Assembly (NCBI RefSeq): GCF_019668465.1
Contig: NZ_AP024828.1
Span: 124,001 to 188,000 of the forward strand
Origin: Mycobacterium senriense
Lineage (GTDB): Bacteria > Actinomycetota > Actinomycetes > Mycobacteriales > Mycobacteriaceae
Direction: 5' to 3'
DNA length: 64,000 nucleotides
The notes under the pieces were generated by a model, which saw only the letters and a list, made by a program, of their open reading frames with translations, was not told the DNA's origin and did not search any database. The position numbers were made by a program, and so were the translations under genes. Within the stretch, counting starts at the first letter, position 1; the number at the start of each line of letters is the position of its first letter. Of the stretch, positions 16,901-25,386 are shown in pieces.

Positions 16901-17033
16901 CGATCCCCTCGGGAAGCGGCGGAACACGCACCTTCGCCTGGATCACGGGACCACTAGGCATCTCTGACGCAGGCGCCGCAGCGAAGCGGGCGGTGACACT
17001 GCCGCCGCGTCGGTCCTCAGAGACCCGGGACAC
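13953..17033 (-). CDS. STAND-type transcriptional activator with C-terminal BTAD (SARP-like) domain
   Basis: 1026 residues from GTG 17033 (weak ribosome site). A MalT-like NTPase core comes first: Walker A ATAGAGKTT near residues 68-76 and Walker B LILVVDDLERL near 155. Long helical repeats of TPR type then run from about 350 to 750. From about residue 790 a winged-helix DNA-binding domain (VREFGRCEVVIDGHIVRPKI onward) and the bacterial transcriptional activator domain follow. Such proteins act as ligand- and nucleotide-gated activators. The gene is followed by P450 and SDR genes on the same strand and is divergent from the mycofactocin-type SDR, so it probably controls that set (inference). 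Confidence 0.85.
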   Translation of the reverse strand: MSRVSEDRRGGSVTARFAAAPASEMPSGPVIQAKVRVPPLPEGIVARPRLDSAFAEVIERHRVVVVAATAGAGKTTAVSSAIQRIGTPVAWLTIDRTDRTPGRLLVYLEAALAQQYPQLRGLATRALAAGLAHEEAAGMLAEAASDNRLILVVDDLERLGFERPAWSVLDSFMRYASPAIRFLLLSRVQIPPSACQLPGAGEVATLGEQDLAFTIEEAGQALAARGRENVDPGEVVASTGGWVTGVLFEAWRAQAHIDGAGGDGDPLYGYLSSHILAQLAAPEREFLIATSVLDEVTAEKARALGFDNPSKRLATLRAVHMPVSWLHEGHTMRCHPRFREYLRHMLDLQADHEVHAVRLAHAQLLDREGRAEEAANELLSIAETRAALAPIERSIVDVVERLDTPVAERWLRAVSAVAPPGASSLATAELMIAASSEDYRRAVAVADRLAHAGERDAVARLSERDAAFMAWAYGAYGRFGDAVEVLEAAAKGPMVEAMLYSFALFGAAEQRPRPSLSGGPLDAVVYWADYGFGHLRELTAEATSPWAEALARPWRMAALRASGLTQQALEMYEASRPGDTGSVFPHAIAGPEILLDAGRAEEALREVHAARAHAHRSTPLYALWNGVIEAKVLLRGMHDPKAALSRLETLVKDSPSSHIPMFREFLDTWLGVALLRLGANERAVWSLRMAVSSMVTGDRFLELPTACVYLAEAEWRAGRDDAADAAADLALFASSRHGSNHLLLQALTDFPAVAARRIDAERDADSAWHALGRALDSQGMTIQRAISVPVEVREFGRCEVVIDGHIVRPKIKKSFELLSYLLTLDEPAAERGELLAALFDGREDRSTRAYLREAVRQLRQVMPPGAVSSADSGRVALSQAVQGVAESMRFERGLVEASRLRGEDRLRATLDALAIADAGEYLHDVASEWAYGRRQHLQELAITARFEAAWVAYELERYAEARQLIDRVVAADPLREAPWRLSMRVRSALGDDDGVIRAFHRCRQALAEIGTQPSDTSCRLLESLRR

Positions 17034-17313
17034 TCATCCATTGGGCCCCAGGATAATCCGACACCGATGTCGGGTCGAGCGCCTTCACTGGCACTGCCGC
17101 CCCCAGAAATCGTGTGATTGACAACTGTGACGCATACTAGTAAAAAATTTGACGTCTGCATCGAGAAACATCAATTGCTTCTCACCGCTAAATTCCCGGT
17201 CCCGCCACTGCTTGACCACCGCGTCGGCCGAGTGCACTGGGCGTCGGTGCGACGAGCTAGCTATATAGGCGCACCTCGTCGCGGCGCGGTTTTCGACAGG
17301 AAGGGAAAACACG

Positions 17314-18144
17314 ATGGGAAGAGTTGAGGGCAAGGTTGCTTTCATCACCGGGCTCGCCCGGGGCCAAGGACGCAGTCATGCGGTGAGGTTGGCCCAAGAG
17401 GGCGCGGACATCATCGGCATCGACGTGTGCGCAGACATCGAAACGGTGCCCTATCGAGGTGCCACCGCGGACGACCTTGCTGAGACGGTAAGGCAGGTGG
17501 AGGCGCTGGGGCGACGCATCTGCGTCGCGCACGCGGATGTGCGCGACTTCGACTCGGTGAAAACGGCCTTGGACCAAGGTGTTGAAAAGCTTGGTCGCCT
17601 TGACATCGTCGTCGCCAACGCCGGGATCGTTTCCAGTGGCATGGCCGACGCGCTCAGCGAGCACCAGTGGACTGAGATGATTGATGTTGACCTGAGCGGT
17701 GTTTGGCGAACTTGCAAGGCTGCCATTCCCCATCTGCTCGCCGGCGATCGCGGCGGATCCATTGTCATCACAAGCTCGGGCGCAGGGCTGAAGGCGTACC
17801 CCAACTCGGCGCATTACGTGTCGGCGAAGCATGGATTGGTCGGCTTGATGCGCACGCTCGCGCTAGAACTCGCTCCAAATTTCATTCGTGTCAATACGAT
17901 CCACCCGACCAACGTGAACACGGATATGATCCAAAACGACGCAAGCTACAGGTTGTTCTGCCCCGATCTCAAGGACCCGACGCGCGAAGACTTCTTGAAG
18001 AGGGCTGTGAACATGAACGCTCTGCCGATCCCATGGATCGAGTCTGTCGACGTCAGTAATGCGTTGCTGTTTCTTGTGTCGGACGATGCCCGCTATATCA
18101 CCGGTGCTGCCCTTCCCGTCGATGCCGGTGTCAGCATCAAGTGA
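17314..18144 (+). CDS. Mycofactocin-coupled-type SDR (carveol dehydrogenase-like)
   Basis: 276 residues. Shows the motifs of the SDR group that uses tightly bound NAD recycled by mycofactocin: KVAFITGLARGQGRSHAVRL, the cofactor loop 12-19, NAG 102-104, a serine at 154/155, Y168 and K172 (YVSAK), and an insertion around residues 38-55. The ATG follows AGGAAGGG. Members include carveol and other secondary alcohol dehydrogenases. It is divergent from the BTAD activator across 280 bp. With the epoxide hydrolase and P450 nearby it suggests oxidation of a cyclic alcohol such as a monoterpenoid (inference). Confidence 0.88.
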   Translation: MGRVEGKVAFITGLARGQGRSHAVRLAQEGADIIGIDVCADIETVPYRGATADDLAETVRQVEALGRRICVAHADVRDFDSVKTALDQGVEKLGRLDIVVANAGIVSSGMADALSEHQWTEMIDVDLSGVWRTCKAAIPHLLAGDRGGSIVITSSGAGLKAYPNSAHYVSAKHGLVGLMRTLALELAPNFIRVNTIHPTNVNTDMIQNDASYRLFCPDLKDPTREDFLKRAVNMNALPIPWIESVDVSNALLFLVSDDARYITGAALPVDAGVSIK

Positions 18145-18159
18145 CTGATTAAGCCAATG

Positions 18160-18500
18160 TGAGGCAGCGGTCACCGCGACCGCGGCCGACGACATACGGG
18201 CACCCGAGCAGCTGGCCAAGTTCCTCGATCACGTCACCACGCACCGCCTCGGTGGGTGCTCGAGTTGACGCTGTTGGGGGGTTGCGCCGTGAAGAGGTCG
18301 GCGGACTGCGCTGGTCGGACATCGAACTAGCACCGGAGCGCTGCACATCCGTCGGGCCGCGTCGACGTGAACGGCCGCGACACCATCGTGCCCACAAAGA
18401 ATGAGTGCAGTGCTCACGGTCTCCCGGTGGCGCCGCGAGAGAGCTGGCGATGCTCAAGGCGAAGCGCTCAGTACACCTGCGCTCGCGCCTGGCCCGCGCT
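18160..18500 (+). pseudogene. Tyrosine recombinase (phage integrase) remnant
   Basis: Broken pieces in different frames spell an integrase: IRAPEQLAKFLDHVTTHRL, then a shifted GLRREEVGGLRWSDIEL, then NGRDTIVPTKNE and a shifted LAMLKAKRS. The GLRRxEVxGLRWSD box holds the first catalytic Arg. The later H-x-x-R and Tyr are missing. At least three frame changes make it non-functional. It ends beside a hairpin and a tRNA 3' fragment, the usual setting of an integrase next to its attachment site. It occupies most of the gene-poor 18145-18679 stretch. Confidence 0.7.
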
Positions 18501-18506
18501 AACGAG

Positions 18507-18540
18507 AAAACCCGCTCCCACATTGACCGGAGCGGGTTTT
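18507..18540. terminator. Strong hairpin with A/T tracts (bidirectional terminator)
   Basis: AAAACCCGCTCC at 18507-18518 pairs perfectly with GGAGCGGGTTTT at 18529-18540 around a 10-nt loop. The U-tract exists in both directions. It lies between the integrase remnant and the end of the carboxylic acid reductase gene. Confidence 0.75.
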
Positions 18541-18545
18541 TACCG

Positions 18546-18572
18546 TGGAGCTAAGAGGACTCGAACTCCTGC
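18546..18572 (-). other. tRNA 3'-end fragment related to tRNA-Ala
   Basis: On the minus strand it reads CAGGAGTTCGAGTCCTCTTA then GCTCCAC. It matches the T-arm and acceptor 3' half of the intact tRNA-Ala at 25584-25656 at about 27 of 32 positions. The T-stem has a mismatch and no 5' half is present, so it is not a working tRNA. It is most easily read as an attachment-site copy. Confidence 0.6.
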
Positions 18573-18679
18573 CGCGACCATCAAAACGCTGATTTAACTG
18601 CCGATTCGCGCCGTCTTGTTCCGCGATCAGCACCGGGCCTTGCGACGTTCCTGGATGTCTACGGTGATGTCTGGGTTTC

Positions 18680-21600
18680 TCATAACAGGCCTAGGTGCTG
18701 CAGGTCGGTGACATATTTGTCGATCAGTGCAGCCGAAAGGTGCGGAATGTCTTTGTCGGCGCCGATTCGGGCTGCCCGCACTGCGGTCTGGAATTCCTCG
18801 GTGGGGGTCGGGGCGCCGCGCAGCGGCATTTCGGGTTCGCGATAGGCACCCAGTAGGGGCAGCACTGAATGCCGTCGTTGCTTTTCCGGCAGCGTCTTCA
18901 GCGCGGTTTCGAAGCGGGTAAGCCACTCGTGGTGGTCGCCGATCCGCTTGATCTTGTGTCCCGCGTCGATGAGCCAGTCGACGAAGGTGTCCAAAGAGAT
19001 GCCGTCGTCGTGTGGGTTCTCCACGTCGAAAGAGCGGAACGTGACCTGCTTTCCCAGGGTGGTCACGGCTTCGGCAACGAAGTCGGCGGGCAACCCGGCG
19101 TAATGCGCCCTGGCCCGATTTCCCGCGGCGTCGGTCTGATAGAAGGACCCGGGCGCGATACCCGTTGCCAGCAGGCTGAAGATCAGCCGGGTGAAATTGT
19201 CGACCACATTGAGCTGTCCGACGTATCGGCTGTGCGCCAGGATCATGTCGGAGCGGAACACCGTCACCGGCAGGCCGCATCGGTCAAACGCCTCACGCAG
19301 TAGGACTTCCGCGGCCCACTTGCTGTTTCCGTAGCCGTTGGCGTAGGAGTCGTCGATCGTACGCACCGGGCTGATGACGCGGATGTCGCCGTCCTCGGCA
19401 AACTTGTCGGGCGCGATCGGCGTGGCAACCGCCACCGTCGACATGAAGGTGATCGGTTTGATCCGCGCGGAGATCGCCAGCTTGATCACCTCAGCGGTAC
19501 CAACAACGTTGGGGCCGAACAGTTGGTCGTAGGGCAGCACGTGATTGACCAGAGCGCCCACGTGCACGATGAGGTCGGTCGTGTTGGCCAGCCGCTCCCA
19601 GGCCGTGGGGTCCAGGCCGAGGTTGGGTTCGCCGATATCGCCGGTCATGACTTCCAGGTGGTTGGCGGCCAGCTCGCGGAAGCGCTGCAGCAGTTGGGGG
19701 TCTCCGCTGTTAAAGGCCTTCTCGAGCCGAGCGCGTGCCACGTCGGCGTCGCTGCCGCGGATGATGGTGATCAGTTTCCCGCTAGTGCGGGATAGCCGTT
19801 GCAACCACTCCAGCGTCACGAAGCGGCCGAGGTAGCCATTGGCGCCGGTGAGCAGAACGGTGTGCGGCTCACCGGTGACACGTGGCAGCGTCTTGGCCGC
19901 CGTCAGCGACTTGGCATCGATGAACTTCTCCAGCGTCAGATCGCTTGCGTAAATGGTGGTTTCGCCCTTCCCATGGGTCCTGGCGAATGTCGGGCGGGAT
20001 CCCGACCTGCGCTCGGCCTCGATGTAGTCGGCGATCTGACTCAGGTCGCTCGCCGGGCTGACAATCACCCCCACCGACACCTCGATCCCGAGCAACTCCT
20101 CAAGCAAATTGGAAAAGGTCAGCGCCGAAAGCGAATCCCCGCCCAGGTCGGTGAAATGGGCGTTGCCGTCCACATTGTCGCCCGGTGATCCCAACACCAC
20201 CCGTGCGGCCCCGATCACGGTGTCGAGCAACGGCCGCTCTGCGGCCGCCTGGCGCAGCGCGCGGAGTTCGCCTACCTGTGCGGCGGCCAGCTCGGCATAT
20301 AGCTGCTCTAGTCCCGCGCCATAGGCATCCTTGAGTTTGGGACGCAGATTCTTGCCGATACCGGAAAGCAGACCATTGGCTGGGCTGAACGGTTCGGTCT
20401 CGATCAGAAAATCGGCGGGCACCTCGTAGGCTTGCAGCTCAGCGGTTTTCGCGGTCTGCTGCAGCGATTCACGTAACGCGGCCTTCAGTGCGGTGCTCTC
20501 GTCACCAAACTGCGAAAACGCTTCGGCCGTGGGGACGATCACCGCCAGTAGGTAGGAGCGCTCGCTGTTGCCGTAGACGAAAATTTGCCGCACCAGCGGC
20601 GCCGTGCCGAACACAGCTTCCAAGTTCGCCACCGCCACGAACTCGCCGTTCGCCAGCTTGAGGACGTTCTTGCGCCGATCGACGTACTCGAGATGATCGG
20701 GAGCGACCTCCGCCATCACATCGCCGGTGCGGTAGTAGCCGTCTTCGTCGAATGCCTCGGCGGTGACCTCAGGGCGTTTGTAATAGCCCGGTGTGCTGTT
20801 CTCCGATTTGACCAGCAATTCCCCACGCGGATAAGGCTTGTCGGTGGTGAAGTAGCCCAATTCGGGGACGTCGATGAGTTTGTAGTCGGTCACCGAGGGG
20901 CGGACGATGACGCCGTCCCTGGTCACCGGGACGACCTCGGTCAGCCCATACAGGTCGCCCACGTGTATGTCGAGGCACGACTCCAGAAATTCCCTCAGCT
21001 CGGCGGCCAGCGGGGCGGTGCTGACAAACGTGCGAAGCACCCGTCCGCCGAGCACCAGCTCTCGCAATTCGACGGCGGCTTCGGCCTCGGCGTCAGCGAT
21101 GTCGGGATTTTCCAACGTGAGTCGGTCCACCATGGAGCGATAGTGCTGAAACAGCATCTCGACAACCCTGGGTACCAGAAGTAACTCGGTGGGTCGTGCC
21201 AGCGCCCAGTCATCGAACAACGTAGAAAGATCCGGCTCGGCAACGAAATAGCTGGTGCCGCCCGCCAAGAATGACGCGATCAACGGGAACCGCCCGGCAA
21301 TGTGGTTCAACGGGAAAAAGTTGACGTTGAACACTGGGGTCTCAGACTCGATGATCGGTGAGGTCCACAGCCTTGTCAGCATCCGCTCAGTGAGCATCGC
21401 GCCCTTAGGTGTCCCGGTGCTGCCCGATGTGTAGAGGATCATCGCCAGCCGCTCATCGGTGGCGCCGGTGTAGAGCGGCTCGGGCGGAAGCTGCCGTCCC
21501 CGCTGAATGAGCTCTTCCAGCGTGCTTACGATGATCGGCTTGCCCGCGTCGTGCAGGCGGCTGCGGGCACGCTCGAGGTTCTCTCGATGGACGTCGATCT

Positions 21601-22228
21601 GCGGCTGGTAGTCGAATACCACCAGATGGCGCAAAGACACACTCTCTAAAGCGGATTCGACCGCGAGATCCAGATAGGCCGCGCCCGCGGCAAGCACTCG
21701 GGGCTCGGTCTCGTCGATGATCGGTTTCAGTATCGATACCGGGGCGTTGTGTTGCAGCGGCACCGACACCAGGCCGAGATACGCACAAACCAGGTCAACA
21801 GTTAGATAGTCGGGACCGGCGAATCCGACCGTCGCGACGAAATCGCCTGTATTCACCGGAGACGTCTCGTCGCGGTGCCATGCTGCGGCGAGCGCACGCA
21901 CCCGCGTCCATAGATCGCCATAGCTGATGGTGTCGAAGCCGGGCAGCAGCCGTGGGGTGATGCGGCCAGTGGCCGGGTCGAGCACCAGCTCGCGTGCGCG
22001 TTGCCCGAGTGCAGGGCGGTTCAGATAGCCATCGACGAGCGTCTGCAAGATTTGGCCCAGCCGAAGCCCCGGGCGGCGCGCCGCATCAATCACACCGGGG
22101 AGCGGTTTCGTCGCCCGGAACTGAGAATCAGAGGCGTACAGGTGCGCAATCCGGTGCGCCCGTCGCTGCTCTCGTCTGCCGCCCAAACCGAGCGGGTTGC
22201 TGGGGTCGCTGTGGATGCTTGTGGCCAT
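18680..22228 (-). CDS. car: Carboxylic acid reductase
   Basis: 1182 residues from ATG 22228 (GGGAAGG 8 nt upstream; an in-frame TTG 21 nt earlier is less likely). Three modules: an adenylation domain with YTSGSTGTPKGAM (266-278) and GYYRTGD (497-503); a carrier domain with the phosphopantetheine serine S699 in LGGDS; and a reductase domain with the NADPH loop TGANGYLG (794-801) and Y966/K970. It activates a carboxylic acid with ATP, loads it as a thioester and releases the aldehyde with NADPH. It needs a phosphopantetheinyl transferase encoded elsewhere. The family includes mycobacterial FadD9/CAR. Monocistronic here. Confidence 0.95.
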   Translation of the reverse strand: MATSIHSDPSNPLGLGGRREQRRAHRIAHLYASDSQFRATKPLPGVIDAARRPGLRLGQILQTLVDGYLNRPALGQRARELVLDPATGRITPRLLPGFDTISYGDLWTRVRALAAAWHRDETSPVNTGDFVATVGFAGPDYLTVDLVCAYLGLVSVPLQHNAPVSILKPIIDETEPRVLAAGAAYLDLAVESALESVSLRHLVVFDYQPQIDVHRENLERARSRLHDAGKPIIVSTLEELIQRGRQLPPEPLYTGATDERLAMILYTSGSTGTPKGAMLTERMLTRLWTSPIIESETPVFNVNFFPLNHIAGRFPLIASFLAGGTSYFVAEPDLSTLFDDWALARPTELLLVPRVVEMLFQHYRSMVDRLTLENPDIADAEAEAAVELRELVLGGRVLRTFVSTAPLAAELREFLESCLDIHVGDLYGLTEVVPVTRDGVIVRPSVTDYKLIDVPELGYFTTDKPYPRGELLVKSENSTPGYYKRPEVTAEAFDEDGYYRTGDVMAEVAPDHLEYVDRRKNVLKLANGEFVAVANLEAVFGTAPLVRQIFVYGNSERSYLLAVIVPTAEAFSQFGDESTALKAALRESLQQTAKTAELQAYEVPADFLIETEPFSPANGLLSGIGKNLRPKLKDAYGAGLEQLYAELAAAQVGELRALRQAAAERPLLDTVIGAARVVLGSPGDNVDGNAHFTDLGGDSLSALTFSNLLEELLGIEVSVGVIVSPASDLSQIADYIEAERRSGSRPTFARTHGKGETTIYASDLTLEKFIDAKSLTAAKTLPRVTGEPHTVLLTGANGYLGRFVTLEWLQRLSRTSGKLITIIRGSDADVARARLEKAFNSGDPQLLQRFRELAANHLEVMTGDIGEPNLGLDPTAWERLANTTDLIVHVGALVNHVLPYDQLFGPNVVGTAEVIKLAISARIKPITFMSTVAVATPIAPDKFAEDGDIRVISPVRTIDDSYANGYGNSKWAAEVLLREAFDRCGLPVTVFRSDMILAHSRYVGQLNVVDNFTRLIFSLLATGIAPGSFYQTDAAGNRARAHYAGLPADFVAEAVTTLGKQVTFRSFDVENPHDDGISLDTFVDWLIDAGHKIKRIGDHHEWLTRFETALKTLPEKQRRHSVLPLLGAYREPEMPLRGAPTPTEEFQTAVRAARIGADKDIPHLSAALIDKYVTDLQHLGLL

Positions 22229-22474
22229 CGAAAAGGCCTTCCCACTCAATACTCACAATTTAAAAGGGAAAACAACGGCGACTGGGCAATTGATCCTGAG
22301 CGCGGTGTGAGCGTCCGCACATCTCGGGGATACCTTCGTTGGCCAGCGTGGTGACGGGTGTGTCCGTCTCGTTCCCGCTGAGTCCCGCTCGTTACCTGCG
22401 GTTGTTGTCGGTCTTGACGGCGTCAAAGCAGAAGGCGTCAAATTGGGCGGCGGCGATGACGCTCGACGATTGCG

Positions 22475-23509
22475 TCAATTCGATTTGTCGAATCGCTGGC
22501 GTTGCCGCACCCCATATGCCGCCGCCTTGACGGCCTCGTCATCCTCCAACCCCGATCCCAGGGCACCGCCCAATGTGGCGACCGCCGCCACCAGCCAGGC
22601 CATCAGCAATAAGGATGAGAAGCCGACGGGATGGCCGATGCTGTGTGCGACCAGTTGCGGCGGAAGCGTCCACCAGGCGGTCAGCAGCAGCAGGACGAAC
22701 AGACCGATGTGGAAAATGGCGACGCCGATCGTCAGAGTGACGAGGGTCGCGGTGTTGTACAACGCCGCGCGTTCACGCTCGCCGGCCGAATGCGGGCGTT
22801 CCCATAGTTTGTGGTTGAGGATGAGCCACGCGATCATCGCTGTACTTGCCAGGATCGTCGCTGCGCTCAATCGCCAGGGGCCCATCGTGGCGGACAACTG
22901 CCAAATCGTCGGATACGCAAGGCTCACGGCCCCAGTGGCGAACGCCCCCATCATCACCTTGGACATGCCAGCGGCCAATCGCCACGGACGATTGGCGTAA
23001 ACCATGCCCATCAGCAGCTGAAGGCGTGACAGGGATGTGGGCGCGACGTAGCGGACAACGTCGTCCTCCTGCGTCCGGGTCAGCCGTTTCACGGATCGGT
23101 TTTGCGTCTCCGACTGGCACGTCACCTCGGCCACGATTGTCTGCGCTAAATTTTTCACCCGGCGATCGATGAACAGGCCGCCTACCCCGGGGATGGAAAT
23201 CAGTCCGAACCGGTTATGCAAGCTGATGTCAGCAATCACCGGCGTCGTCCCGAGACGTCGTGGTAGATCGGTCAGGTAGATCACGATGTCCTCGCTCTCG
23301 CCAGCCGGGTCGATGATGCGGGTCATTTCTAAGACCTCGGCATGCTCATCGAACGGATAGGAGTGGCGTCGCACAGACACGTCCCACTTGCCATCCGGAG
23401 TAGCCGAGTCTGTCAGCACATTCGGCAGCGAATCAGAAAGACGTTCGGCGATCACCGCCGGAAGTCCGGGATCGGCGATTAGCAAGATTGATGACGGGGC
23501 GCCTGGCAC
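22475..23509 (-). CDS. Mycobacterial multi-pass membrane protein, unknown function
   Basis: About 344 residues from GTG 23509; the frame remains open to 23626, but the extra N-terminus looks non-coding, so the start is uncertain. A soluble N-terminal half has a Rossmann-like strand (SSILLIADPGLP) and VRRHSYPFDEHAEVLEM. Four or five hydrophobic helices then follow from about residue 170 (MVYANRPWRLAAG onward), and an acidic Glu-Asp-Asp cytoplasmic tail ends the protein. Resembles a group of conserved mycobacterial hypothetical proteins without a known role. It lies upstream of the reductase gene on the same strand, with 246 bp between them that show nothing else. Confidence 0.65.
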   Translation of the reverse strand: MPGAPSSILLIADPGLPAVIAERLSDSLPNVLTDSATPDGKWDVSVRRHSYPFDEHAEVLEMTRIIDPAGESEDIVIYLTDLPRRLGTTPVIADISLHNRFGLISIPGVGGLFIDRRVKNLAQTIVAEVTCQSETQNRSVKRLTRTQEDDVVRYVAPTSLSRLQLLMGMVYANRPWRLAAGMSKVMMGAFATGAVSLAYPTIWQLSATMGPWRLSAATILASTAMIAWLILNHKLWERPHSAGERERAALYNTATLVTLTIGVAIFHIGLFVLLLLTAWWTLPPQLVAHSIGHPVGFSSLLLMAWLVAAVATLGGALGSGLEDDEAVKAAAYGVRQRQRFDKSN

Positions 23510-23739
23510 TAGGTTCCGGCATACCCCTACCCCAGACGGCCAAACGTCCCTGGTGGTCGCACTGGCGCCGGCACGACATTGAGAGTTCCGCAGGTCTGAC
23601 CCGATTCCCATTCCTCGGCCCGTCATCCCGTTCGGCTGGCAGGCGAAACGGCTTGTGCCGTGTGGGCGGGTCCGTCCAAGTCAGGTCACGGTTCAGTATT
23701 GCCACATGGCGGCCGGTCCCCCGGGACGACCGCCGCCGA

Positions 23740-24046
23740 TCAGGTCCCGAAGTGCTCGTGAATTTGGCGTATTGCCATAGCTCCTTCGCCGACCGCGGAT
23801 GCCACCCGCTTGACCGAGCCACTTCGCACGTCCCCCGCCGCGAAAACGCCGGGTCGGCTGGTTTCCAGGATCATCGGCTGATGTTGCGTTGGCCGCTGAT
23901 TGCCATCGGTGGCCGAGTAAAGCGCGGCCGAGCCGGTCGGAACGTAACCGTGATCGTCGAGCTCGATAGCACCGGCGAGCCACGACGTGTTTGGAACGTC
24001 GCCGATGAAAACGAACAGGGCCCGGGTCTGGATCAGATGACGCTTC
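23740..24046 (-). pseudogene. C-terminal stump of a thioredoxin-reductase-like flavoprotein
   Basis: The minus-strand frame reads RHLIQTRALFVFIGDVPNTS, then an ELDDHGYVPTG segment, then ETSRPGVFAAGDVRSGSVKR and VASAVGEGAMAI up to a stop at 23740. RPGVFAAGDVRSGSVKRVASAVGEGA is the FAD-binding C-terminal box of thioredoxin reductases. The N-terminal two thirds are absent: a TAG closes the frame at 24052-24054. A head-to-head stump of another gene begins at the same spot, so a deletion removed both 5' ends. Confidence 0.75.
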
Positions 24047-24349
24047 CTCGACTATGACTTCAACAGGAACGCCACACTCGTCCTGACATTGAGCGATTAC
24101 CTGGAATGCGGCGGAAACTATGACGAATCCGCGGCTGCACTGCATATTCATCGAAGCACGCTGCGCTACCGGCTGGCGCGCATCGCTGAACTCACCGGCT
24201 ACGACCTCCGCAGCGTCGATACCCGGTTCAACCTGCACGCTGCGACGCGGACGTGGCGATTCCTCAACCGCGATGAGTTGAGCGGTAATCAGCTGCAACG
24301 GGCGTCTAGGGTGAGCCGTGCCCGACCCACGCACCGTGATCTTGATTGA
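24041..24349 (+). pseudogene. C-terminal stump of a PucR/CdaR-type regulator
   Basis: The frame reads FLDYDFNRNATLVLTLSDYL, then GGNYDESAAALHIHRSTLRY and RLARIAELTG. This is the PucR C-terminal helix-turn-helix (N-x-x-x-AAxxLxIHRxTLRYRLxRIxELTG). A full regulator is 400-600 residues, and only about 85 are left. An internal TTG at 24089 could start an 86-residue product, but no ribosome site supports it. It starts exactly where the thioredoxin-reductase stump ends. Confidence 0.7.
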
Positions 24350-24484
24350 CTTGGCGCTTTCCGCTTTCAGTGTGAACCACCATCACCGGTGAGACCACCA
24401 AATACCGACTGCGCCAGGCTAATTCGTCCGCGGCTGCTGTCAAAGACTGCCCCGTCGAAACAGCCAGGCGCCTCGCACGCCTGC

Positions 24485-25249
24485 TCAACCGCGGACCACC
24501 AGGATTGACCAATCGGGGTAGCCGAGGATCGGATGGATGTTAGGAATGACGATCCGGGTGATCTCGTCGGCATCGGCGCGACCCACGACGGCTAATTGGA
24601 TTGCCGCGTCGTGATTTTCCTGGTGTTCGGGTCCGATACCCGGGGCCACGATCTGGACGTGAACGTCAGGGTAGCGTCGAACCCAGCTATCGATTCGGCT
24701 ATCAATCTGCCGCACGGTTGCCCCGCGAAGCCGCCCCTCCTCCATGGCCATGTGCACGACTACGTCGTTGTCGGGCTCGTCGTCGAGGCCGACAACGATC
24801 ACTCCGCCGGTTATATGCGGTGCGTATATGTCAGTGCGGATGATGGCCACCGGACAATGCGCTCGCTGGGCCAAAACGGCCGCAACAGGGCCGACCGGCT
24901 CATACCCATGTGGCTTGGAACCGACGCATATCATTGCGGCGTCACGAGATTCATCGATCAGCACACAATCGGGATCCCCGCGCAGCAGGACTGTCCCGAC
25001 GTCGACGGATTTTCGCAGGGCTTGTACGGCATACTGCGCGCGGAGCAGCGCGGTTTCAGCCGACTCCGGTTCGCGCTGCATGGCTCCCGCCGAGGCGTGA
25101 GGTGGTTCCCCGTCGGGGATCACGTACACGAGGCGAAGGGGCAGGCCGCGGCTAGTAGCCTCGACGACTGCCCACTTCGCCGCGTTGACCGCGGCTAGCG
25201 AACTGTCGATGCCCACTACCACCGACTTGGAAGCCCCCGGCTGGCTCAC
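24485..25249 (-). CDS. Tandem-domain universal stress protein
   Basis: About 254 residues from GTG 25249, chosen for the GGGGGAGGT just upstream. Two USP alpha/beta domains: the first begins SVVVGIDSSLAAVNAAKWAV and ends with GSKPHGYEPVGPVAAVLAQR and CPVAIIR, a variant of the G-x2-G-x9-G ATP loop. The second is VIVVGLDDEPDNDVVVHMAM to YPDWSILVVRG and lacks a clear ATP loop. Such proteins in mycobacteria are induced by hypoxia or stress. It lies beside the two gene stumps. Role here unassigned. Confidence 0.85.
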   Translation of the reverse strand: MSQPGASKSVVVGIDSSLAAVNAAKWAVVEATSRGLPLRLVYVIPDGEPPHASAGAMQREPESAETALLRAQYAVQALRKSVDVGTVLLRGDPDCVLIDESRDAAMICVGSKPHGYEPVGPVAAVLAQRAHCPVAIIRTDIYAPHITGGVIVVGLDDEPDNDVVVHMAMEEGRLRGATVRQIDSRIDSWVRRYPDVHVQIVAPGIGPEHQENHDAAIQLAVVGRADADEITRIVIPNIHPILGYPDWSILVVRG

Positions 25250-25345
25250 GATCACCTCCCCCGCCCCTTCGGCCGAGAACGCCGGCGGAGAGGACAAACC
25301 AGGTGGCTGACCATTCCCATGCTGCTGTAAACCAGCGTGCTCGAT

Positions 25346-25386
25346 CTCCCAGAAGAGTTGTGACCGCTCCCAGAAGGTTGTGACCG
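25346..25386. repeat. Imperfect tandem repeat, two ~20-bp units
   Basis: CTCCCAGAAGAGTTGTGACC(G) at 25346-25366 and CTCCCAGAAGGTTGTGACCG at 25367-25386 differ by one inserted base. They lie in the 334-bp stretch between the universal stress protein gene and tRNA-Ala, in which I see no gene. Confidence 0.75.

Noticed and set aside
17034..17313. Promoter elements (TTGACG, TATATA) before the mycofactocin-type SDR
   Set aside because: Both words occur but not at proper spacing to each other, so no promoter is asserted.
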